Origin: Gammaproteobacteria bacterium
GTDB taxonomy: Bacteria > Pseudomonadota > Gammaproteobacteria > Pseudomonadales > Halomonadaceae
Assembly: GCA_023485185.1 (NCBI GenBank)
Contig: JAMCZP010000210.1
Location: 1-11,493 of the forward strand
Length of the DNA: 11,493 nucleotides
Direction of reading: 5' to 3'
The notes beneath the pieces were generated by a model. It did not search any database. It saw only the letters and a list, made by a program, of their open reading frames with translations, and was not told the origin of the DNA. The translations under genes and the position numbers were made by a program. Positions 1-6,637 of the stretch are shown piece by piece (within the stretch, counting starts at the first letter, position 1; every line of letters starts with the position of its first letter).

Positions 1-496
1 AAGCAGGCACAAAGCGCAGCGCTACCCCATTATTACACCAGCGCAGGCCAGTGGGGTCTGGGCCGTCTTCAAATACGTGCCCTTGGTGGCCGCCGCAGCG
101 GGCACAGTGGTATTCGGTGCGTGGCCAGATGAGTTTGAAATCCAACTCGGTGAGCATATGGCCTTCTACATGCTCGAAAAAGCTGGGCCAGCCAGTGCCT
201 GAGTCATATTTCATTTCACTGGTAAACAGTAGCAGATCGCAGCCAGCGCAACGATACTCACCCTCTCCCCACTCCTTGTCTAGAGGGCTTGAAAAGGCAG
301 CTTCTGTACCGTGATCGCGAAGCACATTATAGGCTTCGTCAGAGAGCCGCTCTCGCCACTCGGCATCAGTGAGTTCCAGCGTATCCAATCCGTCCGCAGC
401 TTCAAGGTCAAGGCGTGGAAAGCCAAACGAGATACTAGGCATCACACTGACGACACCGGTGAGTCCTGCCAAACCTAAAAAATGACGTCTTTTCAT
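1..496 (-). CDS. msrB: Peptide-methionine (R)-S-oxide reductase with Tat-like signal peptide, 3' end missing
   Basis: Reduces the R epimer of methionine sulfoxide in proteins. The reverse strand reads 165 codons from the ATG at 496 with no stop before the window edge, so the C-terminus is cut off, probably by only a few residues. Family marks are clear: zinc ligands CAGC (83-86) and CARC (131-134), the signature YDSGTGWPSF (97-106), GHQGHVFEDGP (136-146), and the catalytic cysteine C154 in RWCNNG, the place of RYCxN in the family. The first 27 residues begin MKRRHFLGLAG, a twin-arginine-type n-region followed by a short hydrophobic stretch, so the enzyme is probably exported folded to the periplasm. 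No clear AxA cleavage site is seen. GGGAG lies 8 nt before the ATG. The gene follows the pckA terminator by about 40 nt. Confidence 0.93.
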   Translation of the reverse strand, partial: MKRRHFLGLAGLTGVVSVMPSISFGFPRLDLEAADGLDTLELTDAEWRERLSDEAYNVLRDHGTEAAFSSPLDKEWGEGEYRCAGCDLLLFTSEMKYDSGTGWPSFFEHVEGHMLTELDFKLIWPRTEYHCARCGGHQGHVFEDGPDPTGLRWCNNGVALRFVPA

Positions 497-535
497 GGAT
501 GTATCTCCCAGAAAGCTTAGTGAGGTAAGTAGCCA

Positions 536-570
536 ATAAAAATGGGACAGTGCCGTGGCGCTGTCCCATT
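536..570 (-). terminator. Rho-independent terminator after pckA
   Basis: Perfect 10-bp inverted arms AATGGGACAG (541-550) and CTGTCCCATT (561-570). The interior can extend the stem through a wobble pair and GCC/GGC. On the minus strand the hairpin is followed by five T (positions 542-538), the layout of an intrinsic terminator. It lies 134 nt beyond the pckA stop and 40 nt before the msrB start. Confidence 0.85.
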
Positions 571-574
571 GTGA

Positions 575-622
575 TTTCTAATTATTCTGCTTTCTAACTA
601 TTCTGCTTTCTAGCTATTCTGA
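575..622. repeat. Three tandem copies of a 16-bp repeat in the pckA 3' region
   Basis: Three contiguous 16-bp units (575-590, 591-606, 607-622): TTTCTAATTATTCTGC, TTTCTAACTATTCTGC and TTTCTAGCTATTCTGA. Neighbouring units differ at one or two positions. They lie between the pckA stop and its terminator and would be transcribed in the pckA 3' UTR. No coding role is visible because 16 is not a multiple of three. Function is unknown; recent slippage duplication is the simplest explanation. Confidence 0.85.
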
Positions 623-704
623 CTACTTAGTAGTTCTGGCGCCCAACTACTTACACCGTTCCACTAAATTTTTAGATCGTCTAACCATTTAGGCCCGTCG
701 AGCT

Positions 705-2261
705 TCAGGTTAACTGAGGGCCGGCCTTGATAATGGCCTCATTTACACCTTCAAACTTCTTGAAGTTATCAACGAACTTGGTCGCCAGTTCTTTAAGGTG
801 ACGGTCATAGGCGTCACGGTCTTGCCAGGTTTCACGCGGGTCGAGCAGGCTTGAGTCAACACCTGGTACGGCCACCGGCACTTGCAGATTGAGACCGTCG
901 ATGTGCTTGGTGTCGATATCACGCAGCACACCGGATTGGATCGCGCTGATGATGGCGCGAGTGGTGGGGATTGAGAAGCGTGAGCCACCTTCTCCGTAAG
1001 CGCCACCAGTCCAGCCGGTATTGACCAGATACACCTGGGCATCTTTCTTGTCGACACGCTTAATCAGCAGGTCTGCGTACTCACGAGCTGGGCGCGGGAA
1101 GAAAGGTGCGCCAAAACAGGTAGAGAACGTGGCGGCTAAGCCTTCAGAAGAGCCCATTTCGGTTGAGCCCACTTTGGCGGTGTAGCCTGACAGGAAGTGA
1201 TATGCCGCAGCTTCCTTAGACAGCACCGATACCGGAGGCAAAACGCCGGACATATCACAGGTCAGGAAGACGATGGCACTCGGCTCACCGGCAAGGTTTT
1301 CGGCTACGCGCTTCTCAACGTGCTCTAACGGATAAGCGGCGCGAGAGTTCTGGGTCAGGCTGTCGTCAGCGTAATCAGGCTCGCGACGGTCATCCAGCAC
1401 TACGTTTTCAAGAACGGTGCCAAACTTAATGGCGTTCCAGATAACCGGCTCGTTCTTTTCAGAAAGATCGATACACTTAGCGTAGCAGCCACCTTCCATA
1501 TTGAAGACAATATCGTCGCCCCAGGCGTGCTCGTCATCACCGATTAAGAAGCGTGCCTGATCAGCTGAGAGCGTGGTCTTACCCGTGCCAGAGAGACCAA
1601 AGAAGAGACAGGTTTCGCCATCTTCACCTACGTTGGCGGAGCAGTGCATAGGCAGCACGTCAGCAGCTGGTAGCAGGAAGTTCTGTACTGAGAACATGGC
1701 TTTTTTCATTTCGCCGGCATAGCGCATGCCAGCAATCAGTACTTTCTTCTCGGCAAAGTTAATAATGACGCAGCCATCGGAGTTAGTGCCATCGCGTGAT
1801 GGGTCACACTCAAAGCCTGCCGCGTTAAGAATTGTCCACTCGTCTTTAGCGGCGGGATTATAAGCCTGAGGGCGAACAAACATGGTGCGGCCAAACAGGT
1901 TCTGCCAAGCGGTCTCGGTAGTCACTCTTACCGGTAGGTAGTGCGTCGAGTCACTGCCTACGTGCAACTCAGAAACGAAGTTATCCAGGCTCAGCAAATG
2001 GTCATTGACGCGATTCCACAGAGCAGTGAATTTGTCAGCATTGAAGGGACGGTTAACGCTGCCCCAATCGATTTGACTGCTTGTAGAGGGTTCATCAACG
2101 ATATAGCGATCTTTCGGTGAACGGCCGGTACGCAGGCCAGTGTTTACTACCAGGGCACCGTTGGCCGAGAGGCGGCCTTCGCCACGTGCCACGGAGCGCT
2201 CGATTAATTCGGCGCTGCTGAGATTGACGTGGGCTTGGGGAGCGGCTTGAGTCGTGGTCAT
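705..2261 (-). CDS. pckA: Phosphoenolpyruvate carboxykinase (ATP)
   Basis: Converts oxaloacetate plus ATP to phosphoenolpyruvate, CO2 and ADP in the cytosol, the first committed step of gluconeogenesis. The 518 residues are close to the usual length of the ATP-dependent family and carry its marks in order: TGRSPKDRY (45-53, substrate-binding arginine loop), YAGEMKK (181-187, metal and substrate lysines), H206 in MHCSAN, the P-loop GLSGTGKTT (222-230), the kinase-2 acidic pair in [11 protein letters not shown] (240-250), and the [12 protein letters not shown] segment (290-301). The ATP-type P-loop and overall match exclude the GTP-dependent family. AGGA sits about 8 nt before the ATG, and the N-terminus aligns naturally from there. 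Terminators on both sides suggest a monocistronic unit, although hslO lies upstream on the same strand. The C-terminal AGPQLT resembles the usual AGPKL-type ending, so the gene is complete. Confidence 0.97.
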   Translation of the reverse strand: MTTTQAAPQAHVNLSSAELIERSVARGEGRLSANGALVVNTGLRTGRSPKDRYIVDEPSTSSQIDWGSVNRPFNADKFTALWNRVNDHLLSLDNFVSELHVGSDSTHYLPVRVTTETAWQNLFGRTMFVRPQAYNPAAKDEWTILNAAGFECDPSRDGTNSDGCVIINFAEKKVLIAGMRYAGEMKKAMFSVQNFLLPAADVLPMHCSANVGEDGETCLFFGLSGTGKTTLSADQARFLIGDDEHAWGDDIVFNMEGGCYAKCIDLSEKNEPVIWNAIKFGTVLENVVLDDRREPDYADDSLTQNSRAAYPLEHVEKRVAENLAGEPSAIVFLTCDMSGVLPPVSVLSKEAAAYHFLSGYTAKVGSTEMGSSEGLAATFSTCFGAPFFPRPAREYADLLIKRVDKKDAQVYLVNTGWTGGAYGEGGSRFSIPTTRAIISAIQSGVLRDIDTKHIDGLNLQVPVAVPGVDSSLLDPRETWQDRDAYDRHLKELATKFVDNFKKFEGVNEAIIKAGPQLT

Positions 2262-2362
2262 GTCGATTCCTGGGCCTTGAGGCCATTTCTCTCGTGTTAC
2301 CGGGCGTCACCGACGCCTTAGAGTTCATCCCAACCACATTTGATCCGGCTGGGTGCGCTAAA

Positions 2363-2379
2363 GTCCGGCGCATTATGGC
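2363..2379 (-). promoter_or_regulatory. Candidate pckA promoter (extended -10)
   Basis: On the minus strand the hslO terminator T-run leads directly into TTGCCATAATG, which contains CATAAT preceded by TG, an extended -10 pattern. No good -35 is present; 17 bp upstream lies TTTCCC, inside the terminator hairpin. Because that hairpin should stop hslO transcription, the pckA promoter is expected between about 2390 and 2262, and this is the best hexamer there. It would leave a leader of roughly 95-100 nt. Confidence 0.3.
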
Positions 2380-2407
2380 AAAAAGAACGCCCCCGGGAAA
2401 CGGGGGC
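2380..2407 (-). terminator. Rho-independent terminator after hslO
   Basis: GC-rich 7-bp stem GCCCCCG/CGGGGGC (2389-2395 with 2401-2407) around a 5-nt loop. On the minus strand it is followed by GTTC and five T (2384-2380). It lies about 166 nt past the hslO stop and ends the yrfG-hslR-hslO cluster before pckA. Confidence 0.85.
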
Positions 2408-2573
2408 AAGTATCAAATATCTTGTAGTTAAACTACTACAAAACCACTATATTTTGTGTTGCAGCGCAGTATAAATTCAAACGGTCGTTTTTAAAGTACT
2501 CTGAATTCATTGAATCCACTGGCGCTGCTGCTAGCGTTTGGAATCGTCGCTATGAGCACCGACGACTACAGGC

Positions 2574-3449
2574 TTAGTGAATTGTGGGTGATGGTGCCTC
2601 AGGGTCGTCCAATAAAATTTCAATATCCGCCGCCGTGTAGTGATATTTCGTGTGGCAAAAGTGACATTGTGTATCTATTGCGCCCTGCTCTTGCAAAATA
2701 TCGCGTAACTCTTCCTGGCCTAGCGTATGCAGCGCATGACTCATCCTCTCACGAGAGCAAGTGCAACCAAAGCGCAGCGCTTTAGGGTCGAAGACGCGCA
2801 CGGTTTCTTCATGGTAAAGGCGGTGAAGCACTTCGCGTTGCTCAAGCCCCAGTAGCTCATCTGTTTTGATAGTGTCGGCCAATTGAACGCTACGATCCCA
2901 AGCATCGACATCCTGGTTTTGAGACTCTTCCGGCAAGCGTTGAAGCAGCAATCCACCCGCACGCTCGCCATTAGCCGCCAGCCACAAGCGCGTGGGCAAC
3001 TGCTCTGATTGACTGAAATAAGCTTCCAAGCAGCCGCTCAATGTGTCTTGATCCAGCGCCACAATACCTTGGTAGCGATGCCCTTCACGGGGGTCAAGAG
3101 TAATTACAATTTGCCCCTCGCCCACCAGTTCCCGGAAGCCCGTATGCTCACTGGGTAAGACAGCATCTTCAGCAATACGGGCAATGGCGCGCAGTTCTCC
3201 ACCTGGGTTGGATTCGGCCATGAGCAGTGAAAGTATCCCGCGTCCACGTACTTCAATACTTAGCGTACCGTCTAGCTTAACGGTATCCGTCAGCAGGGCC
3301 ACGGCAGCCAGTAGTTCGCCCAGTAGCTCATTTACCGCAGGCGGATAGGCGTGACGATCCAACACTTCGTGATAGGCGGCCGAGAGGGTGACGATTTCAC
3401 CACGAACATTGGTGTGATCGAACATAAAGCGTTGAATTTGATCTGACAT
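2574..3449 (-). CDS. hslO: Redox-regulated holdase chaperone Hsp33
   Basis: Cytosolic ATP-independent holdase that binds unfolding proteins when oxidative stress, often combined with heat, oxidises its zinc-bound cysteines. The 291 residues match the family length of about 290. The C-terminal redox switch is intact: C229-x-C231 in FGCTCSRER and C262-xx-C265 in [11 protein letters not shown], spaced 30 residues apart, the CxC plus CxxC zinc motif. The N-terminal domain has the family start ([20 protein letters not shown]) and the [10 protein letters not shown] segment at 165-174. The start ATG has AGGTAG about 9 nt upstream. It follows hslR on the same strand after 63 bp, with an AT-rich inverted repeat between them, and ends at a strong terminator. 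Pairing with hslR is standard in gammaproteobacteria. Confidence 0.97.
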   Translation of the reverse strand: MSDQIQRFMFDHTNVRGEIVTLSAAYHEVLDRHAYPPAVNELLGELLAAVALLTDTVKLDGTLSIEVRGRGILSLLMAESNPGGELRAIARIAEDAVLPSEHTGFRELVGEGQIVITLDPREGHRYQGIVALDQDTLSGCLEAYFSQSEQLPTRLWLAANGERAGGLLLQRLPEESQNQDVDAWDRSVQLADTIKTDELLGLEQREVLHRLYHEETVRVFDPKALRFGCTCSRERMSHALHTLGQEELRDILQEQGAIDTQCHFCHTKYHYTAADIEILLDDPEAPSPTIH

Positions 3450-3482
3450 GTTTAAGCTACCTACTGTTTAAAGGGCGGCTGA

Positions 3483-3506
3483 TATTTAAATACGGCTATT
3501 TAAATA
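3483..3506. repeat. Perfect AT-only inverted repeat between hslR and hslO
   Basis: Two copies of TATTTAAATA are separated by CGGC. Each copy is its own reverse complement, so the element is at once a direct repeat and a 10-bp inverted repeat with a 4-nt loop. It lies 34-57 bp upstream of the hslO start and 7 bp after the hslR stop. It could be an operator, an AT-rich promoter element for hslO, or an intercistronic RNA stem. There is no T-run typical of a terminator. Confidence 0.7.
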
Positions 3507-3512
3507 GCGGGA

Positions 3513-3902
3513 TTACTCTCCCGAGTGGCGCTGGAAACGCTGGATATCGCGTCGCTGTTTTTTATCGGGACGTTTGAGTGGGTGCTGCATCGCCTCGTTG
3601 GTAAGCCGACGGGCTTCAGCTTCTTTGGTACGACGCTGCGCGCTCTCTTCGGTTTCAGCGTAGAGCGTGCGCGCTTCTGGCGCGCCGCGCCGCTGGTCAG
3701 AAAGCGATACCACTTCTACCTCCAATATCTCCCAGCCTTGGGGCACGCGAATAAGCGCTCCAATTTCCACCTGCTTACTGGTTTTGGCGCGGCCACCGTC
3801 ATAACTCACTTTACCGCCCTCAATAGCCTTTTTGGCGAGCGCACGGGTCTTAAAAAAACGCGCGGCCCAGAGCCATTTATCCAAGCGTACGCTGTCACTC
3901 AT
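3513..3902 (-). CDS. hslR: Ribosome-associated heat shock protein Hsp15 (S4 domain)
   Basis: Binds the large ribosomal subunit carrying a stalled nascent chain and helps recycle aborted 50S subunits after heat stress (family knowledge). The 129-residue product has one S4 RNA-binding domain at about 5-55, opening VRLDKWLWAARFFKTRALA and containing the glycine turn GGKV (29-32). A basic C-terminal tail, including KRPDKKQRRD (110-119), is typical of Hsp15. Length is near the E. coli protein (about 133). Its ATG shares one base with the TAA of yrfG (TAATG arrangement), and AAGGAGA lies about 8 nt upstream inside the yrfG 3' end, so translational coupling is likely. hslO follows. Confidence 0.95.
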   Translation of the reverse strand: MSDSVRLDKWLWAARFFKTRALAKKAIEGGKVSYDGGRAKTSKQVEIGALIRVPQGWEILEVEVVSLSDQRRGAPEARTLYAETEESAQRRTKEAEARRLTNEAMQHPLKRPDKKQRRDIQRFQRHSGE

Positions 3903-4591
3903 TAATGCTCTCCTTGGGGTACCTGTAACGCTTCAGGCAACTGTTCTGGTAGCAGGTGGGCAAAGCGATCCAGGGCAATAAATTCCTGTAGTTCTTTTTC
4001 AGGGCGCTGGCTATTAGGTTGCTTGATACCCAGTAAATGCTTAATGCCAAACTCGCGGGCGCTCTCTAACACGCGAGCATTATCATCAATAAACAGCGTA
4101 CGGGCGGGATCGAAGGCTTCAATTTCCTGCAGCGCAAACCAAAACGCCTGCTCCTCTTTCGCAGCACCTACATCTTCTGACGAGACAATGGCATCCAAAT
4201 AGCTTTCCAAACCGGTAAGCGGCAGCTTCAAGGCAAGGCTTGCACGATCCGCATTAGTGGCAAGAATTACCCGTGGATGTGCCTGTTTAAGCCATTTCAG
4301 AAAATCCAGCGCGTCGCTGCGCAGGCCGATCAAGTGTTGAACTTCGCGCTTCAGGGCCACAATATCCACCCCTAACTCGCGGCTCCAGTACGCTAAGCTG
4401 TACCAGTTCAGGGTGCCCTGTTCGCCAACAATCCGAGCACGTAGCGCCTCTTGTGAAGCTTCATCCAGCTGGTGCAGTTCCCTGTAGCGCCGGGGTAGAT
4501 GCTCCAACCAAAAATGGCTGTCGAAGTGTAAATCCAGCAGCGTGCCATCCATATCGAGTAGGACAGTGTCTATCTCGCGCCAATCAATCAT
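3902..4591 (-). CDS. yrfG: HAD-superfamily GMP/IMP nucleotidase, YrfG type
   Basis: Haloacid-dehalogenase-like phosphatase. E. coli YrfG dephosphorylates purine nucleoside monophosphates, and the same activity is inferred here. Numbering from the ATG at 4591 (229 aa), all four HAD motifs are present: nucleophile and acid in LLDMDGTLLD (D13, D15), T112 in ILATNAD, K145 in GAAKEE, and D169-D170 in LFIDDNAR. I chose 4591 rather than the longer frame from 4654. GGAG sits 5 nt before it, the product then starts MIDWREIDTVLLDMDG as in YrfG (IAWQDVDTVLLDMDG in E. coli), and the ATG at 4654 has no ribosome site and abuts the nudE Shine-Dalgarno. The stop overlaps the hslR start by one base. Family assignment is firm; the exact substrate is not shown. 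Confidence 0.93.
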   Translation of the reverse strand: MIDWREIDTVLLDMDGTLLDLHFDSHFWLEHLPRRYRELHQLDEASQEALRARIVGEQGTLNWYSLAYWSRELGVDIVALKREVQHLIGLRSDALDFLKWLKQAHPRVILATNADRASLALKLPLTGLESYLDAIVSSEDVGAAKEEQAFWFALQEIEAFDPARTLFIDDNARVLESAREFGIKHLLGIKQPNSQRPEKELQEFIALDRFAHLLPEQLPEALQVPQGEH

Positions 4592-4596
4592 TGCCG

Positions 4597-4600
4597 CTCC
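4597..4600 (-). promoter_or_regulatory. Shine-Dalgarno that decides the yrfG start
   Basis: GGAG on the minus strand lies 5 nt before the ATG at 4591. The two in-frame ATGs upstream lack such support: 4654 has none, and 4621 begins a segment not conserved in YrfG proteins. This site supports the 229-residue product. Confidence 0.65.
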
Positions 4601-4659
4601 AGTCACATAAGGAGTAAGCATGCTATTGTAGCTTAACCGCCTTTTACCAGCCATGGAGG
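4601..4659. promoter_or_regulatory. Divergent promoter region of yrfG and nudE
   Basis: The two genes diverge across only 77 bp, so both promoters must be here or extend into the genes. A minus-strand TACAAT (4630-4625) is a fair -10 for yrfG and fits the start at 4591. The overlapping plus-strand TATTGT (4624-4629) is a weaker -10 for nudE. Neither has a good -35. GGAGG at 4655-4659 is the nudE Shine-Dalgarno, 9 nt before its ATG. Confidence 0.35.
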
Positions 4660-4668
4660 CACACGTTT

Positions 4669-5310
4669 ATGTCTACGCTCCCACCCACGCCGCCTGGGTT
4701 AGTCCACTCTGAAGATGCCAGCGCTAGCCGCTCTGGCTATCTGCGTAAGCCGCAAATTCTATCCCGGGAATGCGTGGCACAAAGTCGTTTATTCAAGGTA
4801 GAGTCGCTAGCGCTGCGTTTTTCTAATGGTGAAGAGCGCCAATTTGAGCGTTTAACCGGCGCTGACCGGGGTGCGGTGATGATCGTGGCCATGCCTGATC
4901 CAGACCACGTACTGTTAATTCGCGAATATGCTGCAGGTTTTGAGGATTATGTACTCACCCTGCCAAAGGGCCTAGTCGATCCTGGTGAAGATATTATTAC
5001 TGCGGCTAACCGTGAGCTGATGGAAGAGTGCGGCTTTGGGGCGCATCGTATCGAACCCCTGGTAGAGCTTTCCCTGGCGCCTAACTATATGCGCCATCGC
5101 ATGCAGGTGCTGCTCGCCACCGACCTTTACCCCAAGCGCCTACCAGGGGATGAGCCTGAGCCATTAATTGTCGAGACTCACGCGATTGAGGAGCTACCCA
5201 CCCTTTTATTGCGCGAGGATTTTCATGAAGCCCGCGCCATCGCAGCACTTTACATCGCCCGAGACAGGTTGCGGGAAGAGAAGCGTAATAGTGCGGCGCA
5301 TTTGCTTTGA
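4669..5310 (+). CDS. nudE: ADP-compounds hydrolase NudE (Nudix family)
   Basis: Mg-dependent Nudix pyrophosphatase. E. coli NudE cleaves ADP-ribose, NADH and Ap3A-type compounds into nucleoside monophosphates, a clean-up role. The 213 residues carry a complete Nudix box GLVDPGEDIITAANRELMEE-CGF at 101-123, matching GX5EX7REUXEEXGU with the metal-binding acids at E116, E119 and E120. NudE-specific segments flank it: ARLF-like QSRLFKVESLALRFSNG (38-54), VLLIREYAAGFEDY (81-94), and LAPNYM followed later by DLYPKRLPGDEPEPL. The protein is about 27 residues longer than E. coli NudE, mostly as an N-terminal extension rich in P, S and A, but GGAGG 9 nt upstream supports this ATG. It is the only plus-strand gene, divergent from yrfG and convergent with the ydgJ-like gene. 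No conventional terminator was found; the downstream palindromic repeats may end the transcript. Confidence 0.95.
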   Translation: MSTLPPTPPGLVHSEDASASRSGYLRKPQILSRECVAQSRLFKVESLALRFSNGEERQFERLTGADRGAVMIVAMPDPDHVLLIREYAAGFEDYVLTLPKGLVDPGEDIITAANRELMEECGFGAHRIEPLVELSLAPNYMRHRMQVLLATDLYPKRLPGDEPEPLIVETHAIEELPTLLLREDFHEARAIAALYIARDRLREEKRNSAAHLL

Positions 5311-5352
5311 AACATATGGTCTTAAAGCAACGTTAATGCGCAGTGGAGAGAT

Positions 5353-5506
5353 GTAATCGCAAGCAAAGCGACGCGATCTCACTTTTGTCATTGCGAACGT
5401 AGTGAAGCAATCTCGCTTTTGTCATTGCGAGCGAAGTGAAGCAATCTCGGGATTATACTGCCGCCGCAGGTTAAGATTGCTTCGTCGCAGGGCTCCTCGC
5501 AATGAC
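5353..5506. repeat. REP/MITE-like palindromic repeat cluster (three direct copies, one inverted)
   Basis: A 28-bp unit of the form GTCATTGCGAGCGAAGTGAAGC-AATCTC occurs at 5387-5414 and 5421-5448 (period 34 bp). A diverged copy in the same phase lies at 5353-5380, about 21 of 28 positions matching. A 32-bp inverted relative occupies 5475-5506. The copy at 5421-5448 and the inverted one pair through two perfect 10-bp arms: 5421-5430 with 5497-5506, and 5438-5447 with 5474-5483. Together they make an 86-bp imperfect palindrome with a 26-nt centre. Sequences of this CATTGCGA...GAAGCAATC type recur as extragenic palindromes in many bacterial genomes. The element sits between convergent genes, the usual place for such repeats, and may act as a two-way transcription end. 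Confidence 0.85.
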
Positions 5507-5524
5507 ATATGAGAAGGTTCCTCA

Positions 5525-5551
5525 TAATTAAAGGGTACAGGCGGCACCCTT
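5525..5551 (-). terminator. Weak hairpin terminator after the ydgJ-like gene
   Basis: A 6-bp stem AAGGGT/ACCCTT (5531-5536 with 5546-5551) encloses a 9-nt loop. On the minus strand it is followed by TAATTATG. It begins 4 nt after the stop codon at 5556. The stem is short and the T-run poor, so it may need help from the palindromic repeat just beyond. Confidence 0.35.
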
Positions 5552-5555
5552 CAAA

Positions 5556-6611
5556 TCAATGGTTTTTCAATGATATCCAGCGCCGTTGACGGTGGCTGTC
5601 CAGACCCGCTTCGAGTAAGGCCATGGAGCGCAGGGCATCGTCGACACTGACCGGTAATGGCGCTTTATCGCGGATCGCGTTGGCGATACCTTGGTAATAG
5701 GCCAAGTAGTCGCCCGGCAGGGTCGGCAGTTCACGACGCGTTAGCGGCGCGTTTTCATCCTCCCCTTCACGCAGAGTTAGCAAGCCATGTTGGCTATCTT
5801 CACCCCACTGTGCGGAGGGCGCTTCGCCTGCTTTCAAACGATCCTCTTGAGGATCCAAACCGTATTTAACGTAACTTCCTTGAGTGCCATGTACCCGAAA
5901 ACGTGGCGTAGGATCGGCGACCAAGGTGCTGGCTGCAAGCGTAAGGCGAAAGTTTTCGTAATCGAGCAGCGCTAGGAAGTCATCATCGGCCTTTGCACCA
6001 TCACGCAGCGTGCTTAGCTCAAGCAAGATAGCGTGCGGCATACCAAACAACTCGCACGCTTGATCCAACAAGTGCGGCCCCAGGTCGTACCAGATACCGC
6101 CACCTGGCGTTGCCTTCTCCCGCCAACGATCACGAACCTCCGGACGAAAGCGGTCAAAATGTGATTCAAAGCTGACGATGCGCCCGAGCGTTCCCGCTTT
6201 TAACAGCGCTTTTACGGTCAGAAAATCGCTATCCCAACGGCGGTTATGAAAAACCGACAGGAGGCGCTGCTTACCTTCTGCCAGCAACCTAAGTGATTTT
6301 GCCTCTGTGAGCGTTACCGTAAATGGTTTATCGACCACCACATGCTTACCCGCTGAGAGTGCCGCTTTAGCAATCGAAAAATGCGTGTTGTTAGGAGTAG
6401 GAATAACAATCAGGTCGATATCATCGCGCTGACAAAGCGCCAATGCCTGACTCTCCACCTCAACATTCGGTAATGCTGCCTGCACCTTGGCGGCATCGCT
6501 TGACGATACTGCCACCAAATCCAAGCCTTCCGTGGCTTGGATCAGCGGTGCATGGAAGGTTTGGCTAGCAAAACCGTAGCCGACTAATCCAACGTTTATA
6601 GTTGCCTTCAT
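5556..6611 (-). CDS. ydgJ: Gfo/Idh/MocA family NAD(P)-dependent oxidoreductase, YdgJ type
   Basis: Predicted cytosolic sugar or polyol dehydrogenase. The 351 residues have the two-domain fold of the family. The N-terminal Rossmann motif is GLVGYGFAS (8-16). The dinucleotide-side motif DKP (94-96) has the catalytic lysine K95, and the active-site segment GGIWYDLGPHLLDQ (171-184) supplies D176 and H180. Strings such as FHNRRWDSDFLT, HFDRFRPEVRDRWRE and GSYVKYGLDPQE match E. coli YdgJ as I remember it, so the subgroup is firmer than the substrate, which I cannot tell. AAGGA sits about 6 nt before the ATG. It starts 26 bp after the ilvD stop on the same strand, so co-transcription with ilvD is likely although no biochemical link is obvious. 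It faces nudE across the palindromic repeats. Confidence 0.9.
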   Translation of the reverse strand: MKATINVGLVGYGFASQTFHAPLIQATEGLDLVAVSSSDAAKVQAALPNVEVESQALALCQRDDIDLIVIPTPNNTHFSIAKAALSAGKHVVVDKPFTVTLTEAKSLRLLAEGKQRLLSVFHNRRWDSDFLTVKALLKAGTLGRIVSFESHFDRFRPEVRDRWREKATPGGGIWYDLGPHLLDQACELFGMPHAILLELSTLRDGAKADDDFLALLDYENFRLTLAASTLVADPTPRFRVHGTQGSYVKYGLDPQEDRLKAGEAPSAQWGEDSQHGLLTLREGEDENAPLTRRELPTLPGDYLAYYQGIANAIRDKAPLPVSVDDALRSMALLEAGLDSHRQRRWISLKNH

Positions 6612-6637
6612 TGCATTCCTTATTAAGGTTTAATTCT

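Larger units (their letters stand above)
2262..2573. other. 312-bp intergenic region between hslO and pckA
   Basis: No gene is supported here. The region holds the hslO terminator (2380-2407), a candidate pckA promoter next to it, and a second small hairpin: TTGTAGT (2422-2428) and ACTACAA (2435-2441) around a 6-nt loop. The hairpin could be an operator or part of the hslO 3' end. Positions 2442-2573 are AT-rich at first and otherwise show nothing I can name. The open frame that starts near 2510 on the plus strand is the antisense of hslO. Confidence 0.7.

Noticed and set aside
51..314. Plus-strand open frame at the left edge
   Set aside because: Antisense of the msrB catalytic domain, whose motifs are unmistakable.
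659..704. Possible short coding remnant after pckA (minus-strand frame reading [12 protein letters not shown])
   Set aside because: It is out of frame with pckA, about 15 codons long and has no start or ribosome site; pckA already ends with a normal family C-terminus.
2510..2785. Plus-strand open frame beginning in the hslO-pckA gap
   Set aside because: More than two thirds of it is antisense to hslO, it starts with TTG and no ribosome site precedes it.
3525..3905. Open frame of 126 codons on the plus strand
   Set aside because: It is the exact antisense of hslR, a well-supported S4-domain gene; no ribosome site and no recognisable protein.
4592..4654. N-terminal extension of yrfG from the ATG at 4654
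   Set aside because: No Shine-Dalgarno, touches the nudE ribosome site, and the extra 21 residues have no counterpart in the YrfG family.
5353..5448. CRISPR-like array
   Set aside because: The repeated units are separated by only 6 nt, are palindromic with an inverted partner, and no cas gene is near; this is a REP-type repeat.
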